A stretch of DNA of 64,000 nucleotides. Source: Promethearchaeota archaeon Loki_b31. Lineage in GTDB: Archaea > Asgardarchaeota > Lokiarchaeia > Sigyniarchaeales > SOKP01. The notes under the pieces were generated by a model. It saw only the letters and a list, made by a program, of their open reading frames with translations. It searched no databases and was not told where the DNA came from. Made by a program: the position numbers and the translations under genes. Location: NCBI GenBank assembly GCA_005222975.1, contig NJBI01000006.1, positions 38,698-102,697 of the forward strand, in the 5' to 3' direction. The stretch's first letter is position 1, and each line of letters starts with the position of its first letter. This document shows positions 18,568-27,076 of this stretch, in pieces.

Positions 18568-19362
18568 TTATTTGTTTGACCCTAAAAATTGGTACGCTTT
18601 CTTTACCTTAGGAATTTGTTCTTGAAAATACTTAACTGAATGAGAGTCTGACCCAACAAAAAATTTCGCTCGTTCTGATTTTAATTGCTGTACAATTTCT
18701 TTAGAAGGAAATGGTCGTTTAATTGGAAATTTTAAACCAGACAGATTATATTCAATGTGAATTCTGTTCTTTATACACAAACGGCCAAGATCTAATATCC
18801 GGTCTTCCGAAGTGTTACAATCGTCCAAAGCTTTTATGTCGTTATCGTTGATATAGCGGTAGATCGTGTCGATATGACAGACGTTTTTAAATATTTTAGA
18901 TTTTATCATCATCTCGCTAATTTCAAAATAGTCGTCTATAACTTGCTTCATTGGTATCTTTTCTAACAATTGTAATAATTTTTCTCTTGATGTTATCGGA
19001 TAGCGATAAATCCACTCGTGGATTGTTCCACCAATAAAATCCAATTCTTTACCGTAATCGTCCATAAATTCCATTAATTCTATTTCCCGATCTCGGTAAT
19101 ATTCTACTTCGAGACCGCTTAGGATGAAATTATAAGTTTCTTTTAACTCGTCTATCTCTTCAAGGTAATCGTCGATTTTGCTATCGTAAAACGGGTTTGT
19201 TTTGTCTTGTTCTATGTAATACAGTTCATAATGTTCAAGAAAACAGATGTTAATTTCATTTGCTTCAGCAATCTTAATATAATCTTCAAATACTGGACCA
19301 TTTTTCGAGATATCTGCGCTCCAGTTCGTATGGATGTGATAATCAGTATGTTTAAACTTCAT
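18568..19362 (-). CDS. PHP-domain phosphoesterase (histidinol-phosphatase-like)
   Basis: A 264-residue PHP-superfamily metalloenzyme. The metal-binding motifs are DYHIHTNWSAD at the N-terminus, FLEHYELY, a middle HEW and NVCHIDTIYRY, and a C-terminal VGSDSHSVKYF. These histidines and aspartates would bind the trinuclear metal centre typical of HisK-type histidinol-phosphatases and related phosphoesterases. No other histidine-biosynthesis gene is nearby, so the physiological substrate remains open. The gene ends 14 bases before the PAP2 phosphatase start, an arrangement suggesting an operon. Confidence 0.85.
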   Translation of the reverse strand: MKFKHTDYHIHTNWSADISKNGPVFEDYIKIAEANEINICFLEHYELYYIEQDKTNPFYDSKIDDYLEEIDELKETYNFILSGLEVEYYRDREIELMEFMDDYGKELDFIGGTIHEWIYRYPITSREKLLQLLEKIPMKQVIDDYFEISEMMIKSKIFKNVCHIDTIYRYINDNDIKALDDCNTSEDRILDLGRLCIKNRIHIEYNLSGLKFPIKRPFPSKEIVQQLKSERAKFFVGSDSHSVKYFQEQIPKVKKAYQFLGSNK

Positions 19363-19411
19363 AAGATTGTATTTTTAATAATTAAGAAAGTTAGATAAAA
19401 ATTTTGATTAT

Positions 19412-21319
19412 TTAATCCATCGAATTCTCCTTGTCAAAATACACTTCGTAAAACAATTCTTTTTCACCCACTTCAGGTGGATTAATTTTAGTATACCCTC
19501 CTTTTCGGATAATTTGGACTGTGCTTTTATTTTGAATGTGAATGCTGCCATAAAATCCTTTTATCCCTTTTTCTTTCGCGATGATAATTAAATGGCGATA
19601 GAGAAAGGAACCTATGCCTCTTCCTCTATAATCTTCTCTTACTACAAAACTATATTCTGCTAAATTCATGGCTGGATTTAAATAATAAGTAGCGTTTCCT
19701 ATCATGTCTTCGTTTCCGATCTCTCCCACATACGCCCCTATAGAAAATACCTTATTATAATCGATATTAACTTCACATTGCGTCTTAGAATGTGTGAATT
19801 CCTTCCTAACTTCAAAAAAACGTAAATATCTATCTCTCTCGTTTAAGGAATAATAAAGTTCTTTTAATAAAGGCTCGTCAGTGGTTCTAACTGGTCTAAC
19901 TACGATTTTTTCGTTATCTCTTGCGGTGTATATAGTTTCGTATATAGAAGGATAAATACATATTTTTCCTTGCTCGTCGCAAGGTAGAATTTGATCCGAA
20001 TAAATGTAATTTAACTTTTTCGCGTGTTCTAACAACTGTTCTCTAAATTTAGGGTGAGCTACGCAAATTAATTCAATAACTCGCTCTCTAATTGTCTTAC
20101 CGTGTACATAAGCAACGCCCCATTCGGTAACTACATAATGAATGTCTGCTCGAGATAAAATTACACCAGCACCTTCATCTAAATGAGGTACTATATTTGA
20201 AACTGTATCATTTTTTCTTGTCGACGAGAGCACAACAATCGGTTTTCCACCTTTAGAAAAAGCAGCCCCCCTCATGAAATCTACCGTATCCCCAATCCCA
20301 GAATAAAAGTTATACCCTTTAGTTGAAGTATTAACTTGCCCCGTTAAATCAATTTGCAACGCTTGGTTTATAGAAACCATTTTTTTATTCATTCCAATGT
20401 ATTTTGGATTACATACATAGTCACTAGGATAAAACTCAATATACGGGTTATTATTTACGAAGTCATATAATTTTTTAGTACCTAACGCGAAACTTGTTAT
20501 AATCTTTTCAGGGTGAAAATTCTTCTTTCTACAAGTTAGAACTGCGTTTTCTATCAAGGGAATTATATTATCAGTAATATAATGGCTATGCATGCCTAAA
20601 TCTTTTTTATTCATTAAATGTTTTAAGCAGGCGTTCGGTAAATAACCGTTACCAATATGAATTGTCGATTTATTTTCAATTAAATTTGCCACATTCTTTC
20701 CAATTTTTCCCGAAACATCAATTTTTTCTTTAAATTGGAACTCTAACAGTGGCGCATCGTTGTAAACGAAATAATCGATGTCTTTCATATGAATAAAGCT
20801 ATTACCCAAGGTTCGGGGCATTTGAGGGTTAATTTCTGCTATTGTTAGATAAGCAGCTTGGGCTATGGGTTTTGCTACATCAATGTTAATCCCAAACGAA
20901 CAAAAACCGTAACGATCTGGTGGTGTGACTTGAATAAGAGCAACATCGCAATTTTTACGCCCTGAAAGAAATAAAGAAGGAATTTCGCTTGCTAATATTG
21001 GTGTATAGTCAGCTTGCCCTTTATTTATCTCCTCTCGTAGGGTTTTACCTATGAAAAAAGCGTTATGTCTAAAAAGATCTTCCGCTTTATCTTTAAAGTA
21101 TTTTTCAGGACCAATCGTAAGAAAATGTATAATCTCCGTATCAATTAAGCTTTCAGAAGATTTAATTAATTCAGCAGTAAGCGCTTGAGGCTCCGAACAC
21201 GCAGAACCTATGAATACGCGATTCCCAAGAATAATCTTCTTTATGGCTCCTTTTGCAGTAATTTCTTTATCTTTCCATTTTTCCCGCCATTCCCCGTCTA
21301 ACGAATCAATTTGGTCCAT
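19412..21319 (-). CDS. Acetyl-CoA hydrolase/CoA-transferase fused to a GNAT acetyltransferase domain
   Basis: A 635-residue fusion. Residues about 15-450 are an acetyl-CoA hydrolase/4-hydroxybutyrate CoA-transferase-type enzyme: SACSEPQAL, a HIGNGYLPNA glycine-rich CoA region, VNTSTKGYNFYSGIGDTVDF and TEWGVAYVHGKTIRERVIEL followed by AHPKFREQL. Residues about 475-625 form a GNAT domain with VREDYRGRGIGSFLYRHLI, the Q/RxxGxG/A acetyl-CoA loop. The fusion might acylate a protein or itself in response to CoA-ester levels, which is inference. It is encoded near an AMP-forming acetyl-CoA synthetase, so both act on short-chain acyl-CoA. Confidence 0.9.
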   Translation of the reverse strand: MDQIDSLDGEWREKWKDKEITAKGAIKKIILGNRVFIGSACSEPQALTAELIKSSESLIDTEIIHFLTIGPEKYFKDKAEDLFRHNAFFIGKTLREEINKGQADYTPILASEIPSLFLSGRKNCDVALIQVTPPDRYGFCSFGINIDVAKPIAQAAYLTIAEINPQMPRTLGNSFIHMKDIDYFVYNDAPLLEFQFKEKIDVSGKIGKNVANLIENKSTIHIGNGYLPNACLKHLMNKKDLGMHSHYITDNIIPLIENAVLTCRKKNFHPEKIITSFALGTKKLYDFVNNNPYIEFYPSDYVCNPKYIGMNKKMVSINQALQIDLTGQVNTSTKGYNFYSGIGDTVDFMRGAAFSKGGKPIVVLSSTRKNDTVSNIVPHLDEGAGVILSRADIHYVVTEWGVAYVHGKTIRERVIELICVAHPKFREQLLEHAKKLNYIYSDQILPCDEQGKICIYPSIYETIYTARDNEKIVVRPVRTTDEPLLKELYYSLNERDRYLRFFEVRKEFTHSKTQCEVNIDYNKVFSIGAYVGEIGNEDMIGNATYYLNPAMNLAEYSFVVREDYRGRGIGSFLYRHLIIIAKEKGIKGFYGSIHIQNKSTVQIIRKGGYTKINPPEVGEKELFYEVYFDKENSMD

Positions 21320-21510
21320 TTTAAGATTCTTATTTTATTTTATTTTAATTTTTCCTTTATTTTTAAAAAATAGTTAGGTCGTATATCTTTAATATTTTTA
21401 CTTTAATCACTTAAAATTTTTGAAATTAAAAATATACCTTTCAGCTATTCTTATAACTTTCTTCCACCAAAAATAGTAATTTAGTAATTTATTTATTTTC
21501 TAAATTCTTA

Positions 21511-21735
21511 ATGATCAATATGTCAAAATGTCCGTATTGTAATGTAGAAATCCATTTAGAAGATTTTTTCGATGTTATTGAGAAAGAGACTAAAAAAGGA
21601 ATAATTAAAAAAAGAATCGGAGCCTTTAAAGGAGAAAGAATAAATGTTGGAATTGGTTTTAATAGGGTAAGAATATGGGTTTGTCCATCGTGCGATAAGA
21701 TTTTAGGTTTTTCAGAATCTGCTTATAAAAGTTAA
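21511..21735 (+). CDS. Small zinc-ribbon protein
   Basis: A 74-residue protein with two CxxC knuckles, CPYCNVEIH near the start and CPSCDKILGF near the end, separated by about 45 residues of mixed charge including ERINVGIGFNRVRIW. The arrangement is a standard zinc ribbon of a small stand-alone type found in many archaea. Function is unknown. ATG codons at 21511 and 21520 are both possible starts. It stands between the divergent CoA-transferase gene and acetyl-CoA synthetase, on the strand of the latter. Confidence 0.7.
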   Translation: MINMSKCPYCNVEIHLEDFFDVIEKETKKGIIKKRIGAFKGERINVGIGFNRVRIWVCPSCDKILGFSESAYKS

Positions 21736-22008
21736 TGGTTCCATTTCTAAGATTTTTTATTTTAATAATTTTTTTGAACATTGTGTTTATTGAATCGTAT
21801 ACCCATAGTACCCTTTTTATATTATTTATAAATAAAATCTTTAAAAATAATATCACATATTATCTTCTTGAATCAATACTGTCCATTTAATCCAAAAAGT
21901 TTAAATGTGATAAGATTGAAAAAAAACCTTTAAAATTCTTAAAGAATTTAAAAAACCAAGAAAATCTAACTATACAATTAAATTAGTTATTCAAATTAGT
22001 GAAATATT

Positions 22009-23991
22009 ATGTCAGAAAAAGACACAAAAATGGAAAGTGTACTCACTGAAAATCGGATATTTAATCCCGTAGAACTCAATCCCGACTATGTGAAATCTGG
22101 AATGTCAATGGAAGAATACCAGAAGTTATATAAACGATCCATCGGAGATATGGAAGGGTTCTGGGACGAACAAGCTAAATCAATCGATTGGTTTAAACCC
22201 TACGATAAAGTATGGGAAAAAACTGATCTATTCCCTGGAAAATGGTTTGTTGGCGGAAAACTTAATGTAGCCTACAATTGTCTTGACAGACATGTGAAAG
22301 CAGGCAATGGAGATCGAGTCGCTATTATATGGGAGGCAGACGAACCCGGTCAAGTGAGAAAATTTACATATACCGAGCTTTTAAAAGAAGTAAGTAAAGT
22401 AGCTAACGGTATGAGAGATTTAGGACTGAAAAAGGGCGATAGAGTAACAATTTGGTTACCAATGATTCCCGAATTAGCGATAATAATGCTAGCTTGTGCC
22501 CGAATCGGTGTAATTCATTCCATAGTATTCGGTGGATTCTCGAAAGAAGCTGTGAAAGATAGAGTGAAAGATTCTGATTCGCGACTATTATTTACGAGCG
22601 ACGAAACTTTACGCGCTGGTAAAATCTACCCAAAAATGGCTGATGTCGTTAAAATTATTGATGATCTACCTACAATCGAACATGTTATTGTCGTTAAGCG
22701 TACAGGAAACGAAATCCCTCACACAGATAAAGACATATGGTATGACGAATTTATCGGTGGAATGAACGACGAGTGTGAACCCGAAGAGATGGACTCCGAA
22801 GATACACTATTTTTACTCTATACAAGCGGAACCACAGGAAAACCAAAAGGCGTTAAACACACAACAGCCGGATATATCTTATATACATCGATCACTCACA
22901 GAGTTGTATTCAACTACAAGGAAGGCGAAGTTTGGTATTGTACCGCAGACATAGGTTGGATAACGGGTCATAGTTATATCGTATATGGGCCTTTAGCGAA
23001 TGGAGCAACTACTTTAATGTTTGAAAGCGTTCCAACATATCCAGATGTAGATCGTTTTTGGGACATTGTAGAACGCCATAAAGTTAACCAATTTTATACA
23101 GCTCCAACTGCAATACGCGCTCTAATGAGACACGGTGATGAACCAGTAAATAAACACGATCTAAGTTCATTAAAAGTCCTGGGTACTGTTGGAGAACCAA
23201 TAAATCCTGAAGCATGGACATGGTATCATAGAGTTGTTGGTAAAGAGAAATGTCCTATAGTTGATACTTACTGGCAAACTGAAACCGGTGGGTTTATTAT
23301 GACCCCAATTGCTACAGCAACACCCACAAAACCTGGGTCTTGTTGCATGCCTTTTTTCGGCATCAAACCAGTTATTTTTGACTTAGAAGGTGATGAAATC
23401 ACCGAACCAAACGAAGGCGGTTACTTTGCAATTCAAACACCCTGGCCGGGAATGTTACGCGATGTTTGGGGTGATACAGAGAGATTTAAATCGACTTATC
23501 TCGAAAAATATCCAGGACATTATTACACTGGTGATGGAGCACGAACAGATGAAGATGGCTATTATTGGATCCTTGGGCGATTGGACGATGTTATTAAGGT
23601 ATCCGGACACCGCATAGGAACAATGGAAGTAGAATCTGCTATAGTGAGTCATCCAAAAGTAGCGGAAGCTGCCGTAGCACCCTTTCCGCATAAAATAAAA
23701 GGGCAAGCTATTTGGGCGTTCGTGACATTAATGGGTGGCATTGAAAAATCAGCGAAATTATCGAAAGAGATTCGTATGCATGTTAGACAAGAGATTGGTC
23801 CAGTATTTCAACCGGATGTAATTCAATTTGCTGATGCCTTGCCTAAAACGCGAAGTGGTAAGATTATGCGCAGAATTCTTAAAGCTATAGCTTCGGGCAC
23901 AGAAATAGGTAATGTTACCACATTAGCCGATCCTTCCGTCGTTGATGTATTGCTTGAAGAGCGGAAGAAAATGGATGTCGAAGTAGGTTAA
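22009..23991 (+). CDS. acsA: Acetyl-CoA synthetase, AMP-forming
   Basis: A full-length (660-residue) AMP-forming acetyl-CoA synthetase, activating acetate to acetyl-CoA through an acetyl-adenylate. Signatures are the N-terminal KSIDWFKPYDKVWE, the P-loop-like LLYTSGTTGKPKGVKHTTAG, VDTYWQTETGGFIMTP of the acyl pocket, YYTGDGARTDEDGYYWILGR with the hinge, and the C-terminal LPKTRSGKIMRRIL, whose lysine completes adenylation and is the usual acetylation target. A run of nine T follows the stop and fits an archaeal terminator. Codon use is less AT-biased than its neighbours, which may reflect high expression. Confidence 0.96.
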   Translation: MSEKDTKMESVLTENRIFNPVELNPDYVKSGMSMEEYQKLYKRSIGDMEGFWDEQAKSIDWFKPYDKVWEKTDLFPGKWFVGGKLNVAYNCLDRHVKAGNGDRVAIIWEADEPGQVRKFTYTELLKEVSKVANGMRDLGLKKGDRVTIWLPMIPELAIIMLACARIGVIHSIVFGGFSKEAVKDRVKDSDSRLLFTSDETLRAGKIYPKMADVVKIIDDLPTIEHVIVVKRTGNEIPHTDKDIWYDEFIGGMNDECEPEEMDSEDTLFLLYTSGTTGKPKGVKHTTAGYILYTSITHRVVFNYKEGEVWYCTADIGWITGHSYIVYGPLANGATTLMFESVPTYPDVDRFWDIVERHKVNQFYTAPTAIRALMRHGDEPVNKHDLSSLKVLGTVGEPINPEAWTWYHRVVGKEKCPIVDTYWQTETGGFIMTPIATATPTKPGSCCMPFFGIKPVIFDLEGDEITEPNEGGYFAIQTPWPGMLRDVWGDTERFKSTYLEKYPGHYYTGDGARTDEDGYYWILGRLDDVIKVSGHRIGTMEVESAIVSHPKVAEAAVAPFPHKIKGQAIWAFVTLMGGIEKSAKLSKEIRMHVRQEIGPVFQPDVIQFADALPKTRSGKIMRRILKAIASGTEIGNVTTLADPSVVDVLLEERKKMDVEVG

Positions 23992-23995
23992 ATCA

Positions 23996-24004
23996 TTTTT
24001 TTTT
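23996..24004 (+). terminator. Oligo-T terminator after acetyl-CoA synthetase
   Basis: A run of nine T begins 5 bases after the acsA stop codon and is followed by a second T-rich stretch (tttctttttat). Archaeal transcription terminates at such oligo-T tracts without needing a hairpin. No other gene end lies here. Confidence 0.55.
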
Positions 24005-24110
24005 ATTTCTTTTTATATTTATTACCTTACAATTTATTTATATCATTGTTCGAATATAAGATAACCAATATTTAAATGATCATATGTATATATATATCTA
24101 GTGAGTAAAA

Positions 24111-24344
24111 ATGCCATCACGATCAATTTCAATAAAGGAAGAAATCTATAATCAACTTGACAAATATCGATTAAAGAATGAAAGCTTCTCAGAGGCGATA
24201 AAAAGATTACTAGAATCTAACGCTGATATTCTAGATTTAGCTGGGGCTTGGAAAAAAATCAATGATGTGGAGCCTGCATTGGCTATAGTTGAAAAAATCG
24301 TAAAAAAAATACATGAAGAAGAAATTGATATTAAATTGATATAA
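24111..24344 (+). CDS. vapB: VapB-type antitoxin
   Basis: A 77-residue antitoxin of the archaeal VapB (DUF217-like) type. It starts SRSISIKEEIYNQLDKYR, a ribbon-helix-helix-like DNA-binding end, followed by NESFSEAIKRLL and a DILDLAGAWKKI stretch. The acidic C-terminus would wrap the toxin. It lies 1 base upstream of the PIN-domain toxin gene, the normal antitoxin-toxin order. A TATA-like tract (atgtatatatatatc) sits about 20 bases upstream and probably contains the autoregulated promoter. Confidence 0.85.
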   Translation: MPSRSISIKEEIYNQLDKYRLKNESFSEAIKRLLESNADILDLAGAWKKINDVEPALAIVEKIVKKIHEEEIDIKLI

Positions 24345-24345
24345 A

Positions 24346-24777
24346 ATGGCTGTTTTAATAGACACTAACATCATTATTGGTTTCTTGAAAGAAGATGCAT
24401 TAATTGTTGAAAAAATACGAGAATATATAAAAAACAAAATTCCTATTTTTACATCTACAATTTCTATTTATGAGATCTATACAGGAATTGTTGCTAATCT
24501 ATACCTAAAAGGGGGTAGACCATCCAAGGTTCCAGAATTATTAGTTGCTTATGATAAATTCCTTTTAAAGTGTGGAATTCTTAACTTTACAAGAGAATCT
24601 GCTGAAAAAGCAGCAGATATTTATGCGCAATCACAAGGAAAGGGAATCACTATTAAAGAAAAGGATTGTCAAATTGCTGGAATTGCGTTAGCTCATGGAA
24701 TTACAGAAGTCTATACTCAAGACGTACAAGATTTTTCAAGGATATTTGATATAGTTGGATTGAAATACATCGGATAA
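24346..24777 (+). CDS. vapC: VapC-type PIN-domain toxin ribonuclease
   Basis: A 143-residue PIN-domain protein. The acidic metal-binding residues are recognisable: the first Asp in VLIDTNIIIGFL, a Glu in SIYEIYTGI, an Asp in IKEKDCQIAGIALAHGI and another in YTQDVQDFSRI. Such toxins cleave RNA, often tRNA or rRNA, when the antitoxin is lost. It follows vapB directly and has no other partner. Downstream is a 500-base stretch holding only a remnant ORF. Confidence 0.88.
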   Translation: MAVLIDTNIIIGFLKEDALIVEKIREYIKNKIPIFTSTISIYEIYTGIVANLYLKGGRPSKVPELLVAYDKFLLKCGILNFTRESAEKAADIYAQSQGKGITIKEKDCQIAGIALAHGITEVYTQDVQDFSRIFDIVGLKYIG

Positions 24778-24875
24778 AAACCCGTTGAAACTTCTTTATC
24801 TAATCCTTTATTCCGAAGAATTAAGTCAACTTAAATTAATTTCTTATACTTTAGATAAACTTTCGTTTTTTTATA

Positions 24876-25028
24876 TTATTCCTTTTCCCATTTTTGGCGT
24901 TCGGATAGTACTTTAAAGATGTCAATATCCTTGTATATAATTCCTTCTTTTTTGGCTGGAAGCGCATGTTTAATTCGTTCTTTTTCGGGGGTCTTAATCA
25001 ATGAAACACCGAATTTTGTTACAAATTT
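24876..25028 (-). pseudogene. Remnant C-terminus of an unknown gene
   Basis: On the minus strand 50 codons are open between two stops, giving FGVSLIKTPEKERIKHALPA and ending KVLSERQKWEKE. The composition is protein-like and less AT-biased than the flanking intergenic DNA, but there is no ATG and only a TTG inside, so this looks like the surviving tail of a decayed gene. I do not recognise a family from the tail. The rest of the gap (24779-25285) shows no ORF. Confidence 0.35.
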
Positions 25029-25090
25029 TTAGAAAATAACCCAACTAATGTTAAAAAGAGTAATTTTTGCGAATAAATTTTTAATCCTTT

Positions 25091-25168
25091 AGGAGACAAT
25101 CTTATTCTCCATAGGAAAAAAAAATTAACAATTTTTGTGTAGTTTTAAAAAACCCTTTTAAGAGGGTT
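25091..25168. other. Two short inverted repeats in the leader region of the ABC exporter operon
   Basis: GGAGAcaatcttatTCTCC (about 25092-25110) and AACCCTtttaagAGGGTT (25151-25168) can each form a short hairpin. They lie 120-190 bases upstream of the first ABC gene. They could be a regulator site, a leader structure or the end of the remnant gene; the sequence alone does not choose. Confidence 0.3.
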
Positions 25169-25285
25169 AAACAAAGCGTTTATTGGGCTTTTTAAGTTAT
25201 TACTCATTTTACTATTAGACTGAGAAGTTATTTCATTTAGTGTAAGTTTATTTGTCAAGTATAAAGCTAGTAGAGGTTAACTTTT

Positions 25286-27064
25286 TTGAATTTAGAGAGA
25301 AAGAAGTACAAAAGTTATAAAACTTGGCTCCTTCACCATCTTTACAAAAATAAATTCTTGATATTGTTTGTTATAATAGGTATTATAATTGTTACTTTTA
25401 CAAGAACTCTAATACCTATAATTATTGGCGAGATAGTAGATGACGCCTTAATTGCTCTTGATTACGATAAATTCATAACGCTCCTTATTATGGGGTTAGC
25501 AATTTATCTTATCCGTAATGTTATGGATTATGGAACGATGATGACTGGCCACTATCTTGGTTTGAAAACCGAGCAAAATATGAGGCAAGAGTTTTTTGAG
25601 ACTATCCAGCATAAACCTTTAAGATATCACGATAACGCTAAAGCTGGGGATTTGCAGGCTCTAGCAACCAATGATGTGCGTATAATCAATACGATGATTT
25701 CCCACGGAAGTTTTTTTTTCTATCCATTCTTTCAAGTGGCAATAACTTTGCTCCTCCTTATTACTACAATAGATATAAGATTAGCTTTAGCATGTATTCC
25801 TTTTGTTTTTTTTTATATTTACTTTATTTTGTATTATCGCAGAAAAATTGCGCCGTTTGCCGCTAAAAGGTTAAGAAAACATTCAAATTTAGCAGTTGTA
25901 TTACAAGATAGTATAACAGGTGCCTCTGTAGTCAGATCTTTTGCTGCGGAAGGTTTAGAACGAAAAAAGTTTAAGAAAGCAGTAAACGCTTTTAGAGATA
26001 ACTCCATCGGAGAATATAAAGTACAAGCAAAATATTTTCCTATGTTAGTTCTATACATAACCATTGGAATTACACTTATTTTTAGCCTTGTATTTGTATT
26101 CCAGAATTCATTAACCATTGGAGAATTAGCCGCTACGAATCTACTTTTGATAACTCTTGTAGATCCAACTAACCTTATTTGGTGGGCTACTAATGATATG
26201 ATGAGTGGGTTTGCGGCTTGTTCACGCTTGTTCACAGCATTATCCAACGATTATAACGAGGATCAACGAATTAAGAACCAACCGTGGCCGAAGGAGTTCA
26301 AAGGAAAAATAGAATTTAGAGATGTAACTTTTGCATATGAAAATGGAGAAAAAAACCGACCTCCTGTCCTGAAAAATCTCAATTTCACTATCGAACCAAA
26401 CCAAAAAGTCGCTCTAGTTGGCCCCACAGGGTGTGGCAAAACAACTATCGCAAAATTACTGCTCCTCCTTTATGAACCCCAACAAGGGACCATTTTATTG
26501 GATGGAAAAAACATTCAGGATTATCCCCTTGAAGAATTAAGAAGAAAAATGGGCTATATAGAGCAAGACATCTACTTGTTTTCGCAAACTATACTTGAAA
26601 ATATCGCTTTTGGAAACCAAAATGCTATACACAACGAAATAATTAACGTAGCAAAACTTGCCCAAGTTGATGATTTTGTGCAAAATTTCACGGACGGATA
26701 CAATACAGTTGTAGGTGAAAGAGGAACGCGGCTCTCTGGAGGAGAGAAACAGCGGGTGGCTATTGCTCGAGCTTTTCTAACTAATCCTGCCATTCTAATA
26801 CTTGACGATTCTGTTTCTGCGATTGATAGTGAAACGGAGGAGAAGATTGGGCGAGCGATGGAAAATATAATAAAGAATAGAACTACTCTAATAATAACTC
26901 ATCGCCTTCATACCATACGGACATCTGATAAAATTTTAGTGCTCAAGCACGGAAGAATTGTAGCGGAAGGAAATCACTCAGAATTATTTCAAGCATCTGA
27001 AGATTACAGGCGAATTTTTGGGAAACGAGTGTCTTTATCAGATTTTAAAACGAATAATGCTTAA
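25286..27064 (+). CDS. ABC exporter subunit 1 (membrane domain fused to ATPase), degenerate catalytic site
   Basis: A 592-residue half-transporter of the MsbA/LmrA/MDR type, with six membrane helices (residues about 25-310) and a nucleotide-binding domain. The ATPase has Walker A GPTGCGKTT, an intact signature LSGGEKQR, and Walker B ILILDDSVSAID. The position after the Walker B Asp is normally Glu and here is Asp, a mark of the non-canonical ATP site in heterodimeric exporters. The start is a TTG preceded by gaggtt. It pairs with the gene 12 bases downstream, whose site defects are complementary. The exported substrate is unknown; lipids, peptides or drugs are possible. Confidence 0.93.
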   Translation: MNLERKKYKSYKTWLLHHLYKNKFLILFVIIGIIIVTFTRTLIPIIIGEIVDDALIALDYDKFITLLIMGLAIYLIRNVMDYGTMMTGHYLGLKTEQNMRQEFFETIQHKPLRYHDNAKAGDLQALATNDVRIINTMISHGSFFFYPFFQVAITLLLLITTIDIRLALACIPFVFFYIYFILYYRRKIAPFAAKRLRKHSNLAVVLQDSITGASVVRSFAAEGLERKKFKKAVNAFRDNSIGEYKVQAKYFPMLVLYITIGITLIFSLVFVFQNSLTIGELAATNLLLITLVDPTNLIWWATNDMMSGFAACSRLFTALSNDYNEDQRIKNQPWPKEFKGKIEFRDVTFAYENGEKNRPPVLKNLNFTIEPNQKVALVGPTGCGKTTIAKLLLLLYEPQQGTILLDGKNIQDYPLEELRRKMGYIEQDIYLFSQTILENIAFGNQNAIHNEIINVAKLAQVDDFVQNFTDGYNTVVGERGTRLSGGEKQRVAIARAFLTNPAILILDDSVSAIDSETEEKIGRAMENIIKNRTTLIITHRLHTIRTSDKILVLKHGRIVAEGNHSELFQASEDYRRIFGKRVSLSDFKTNNA

Positions 27065-27076
27065 AGAGGTATCATA

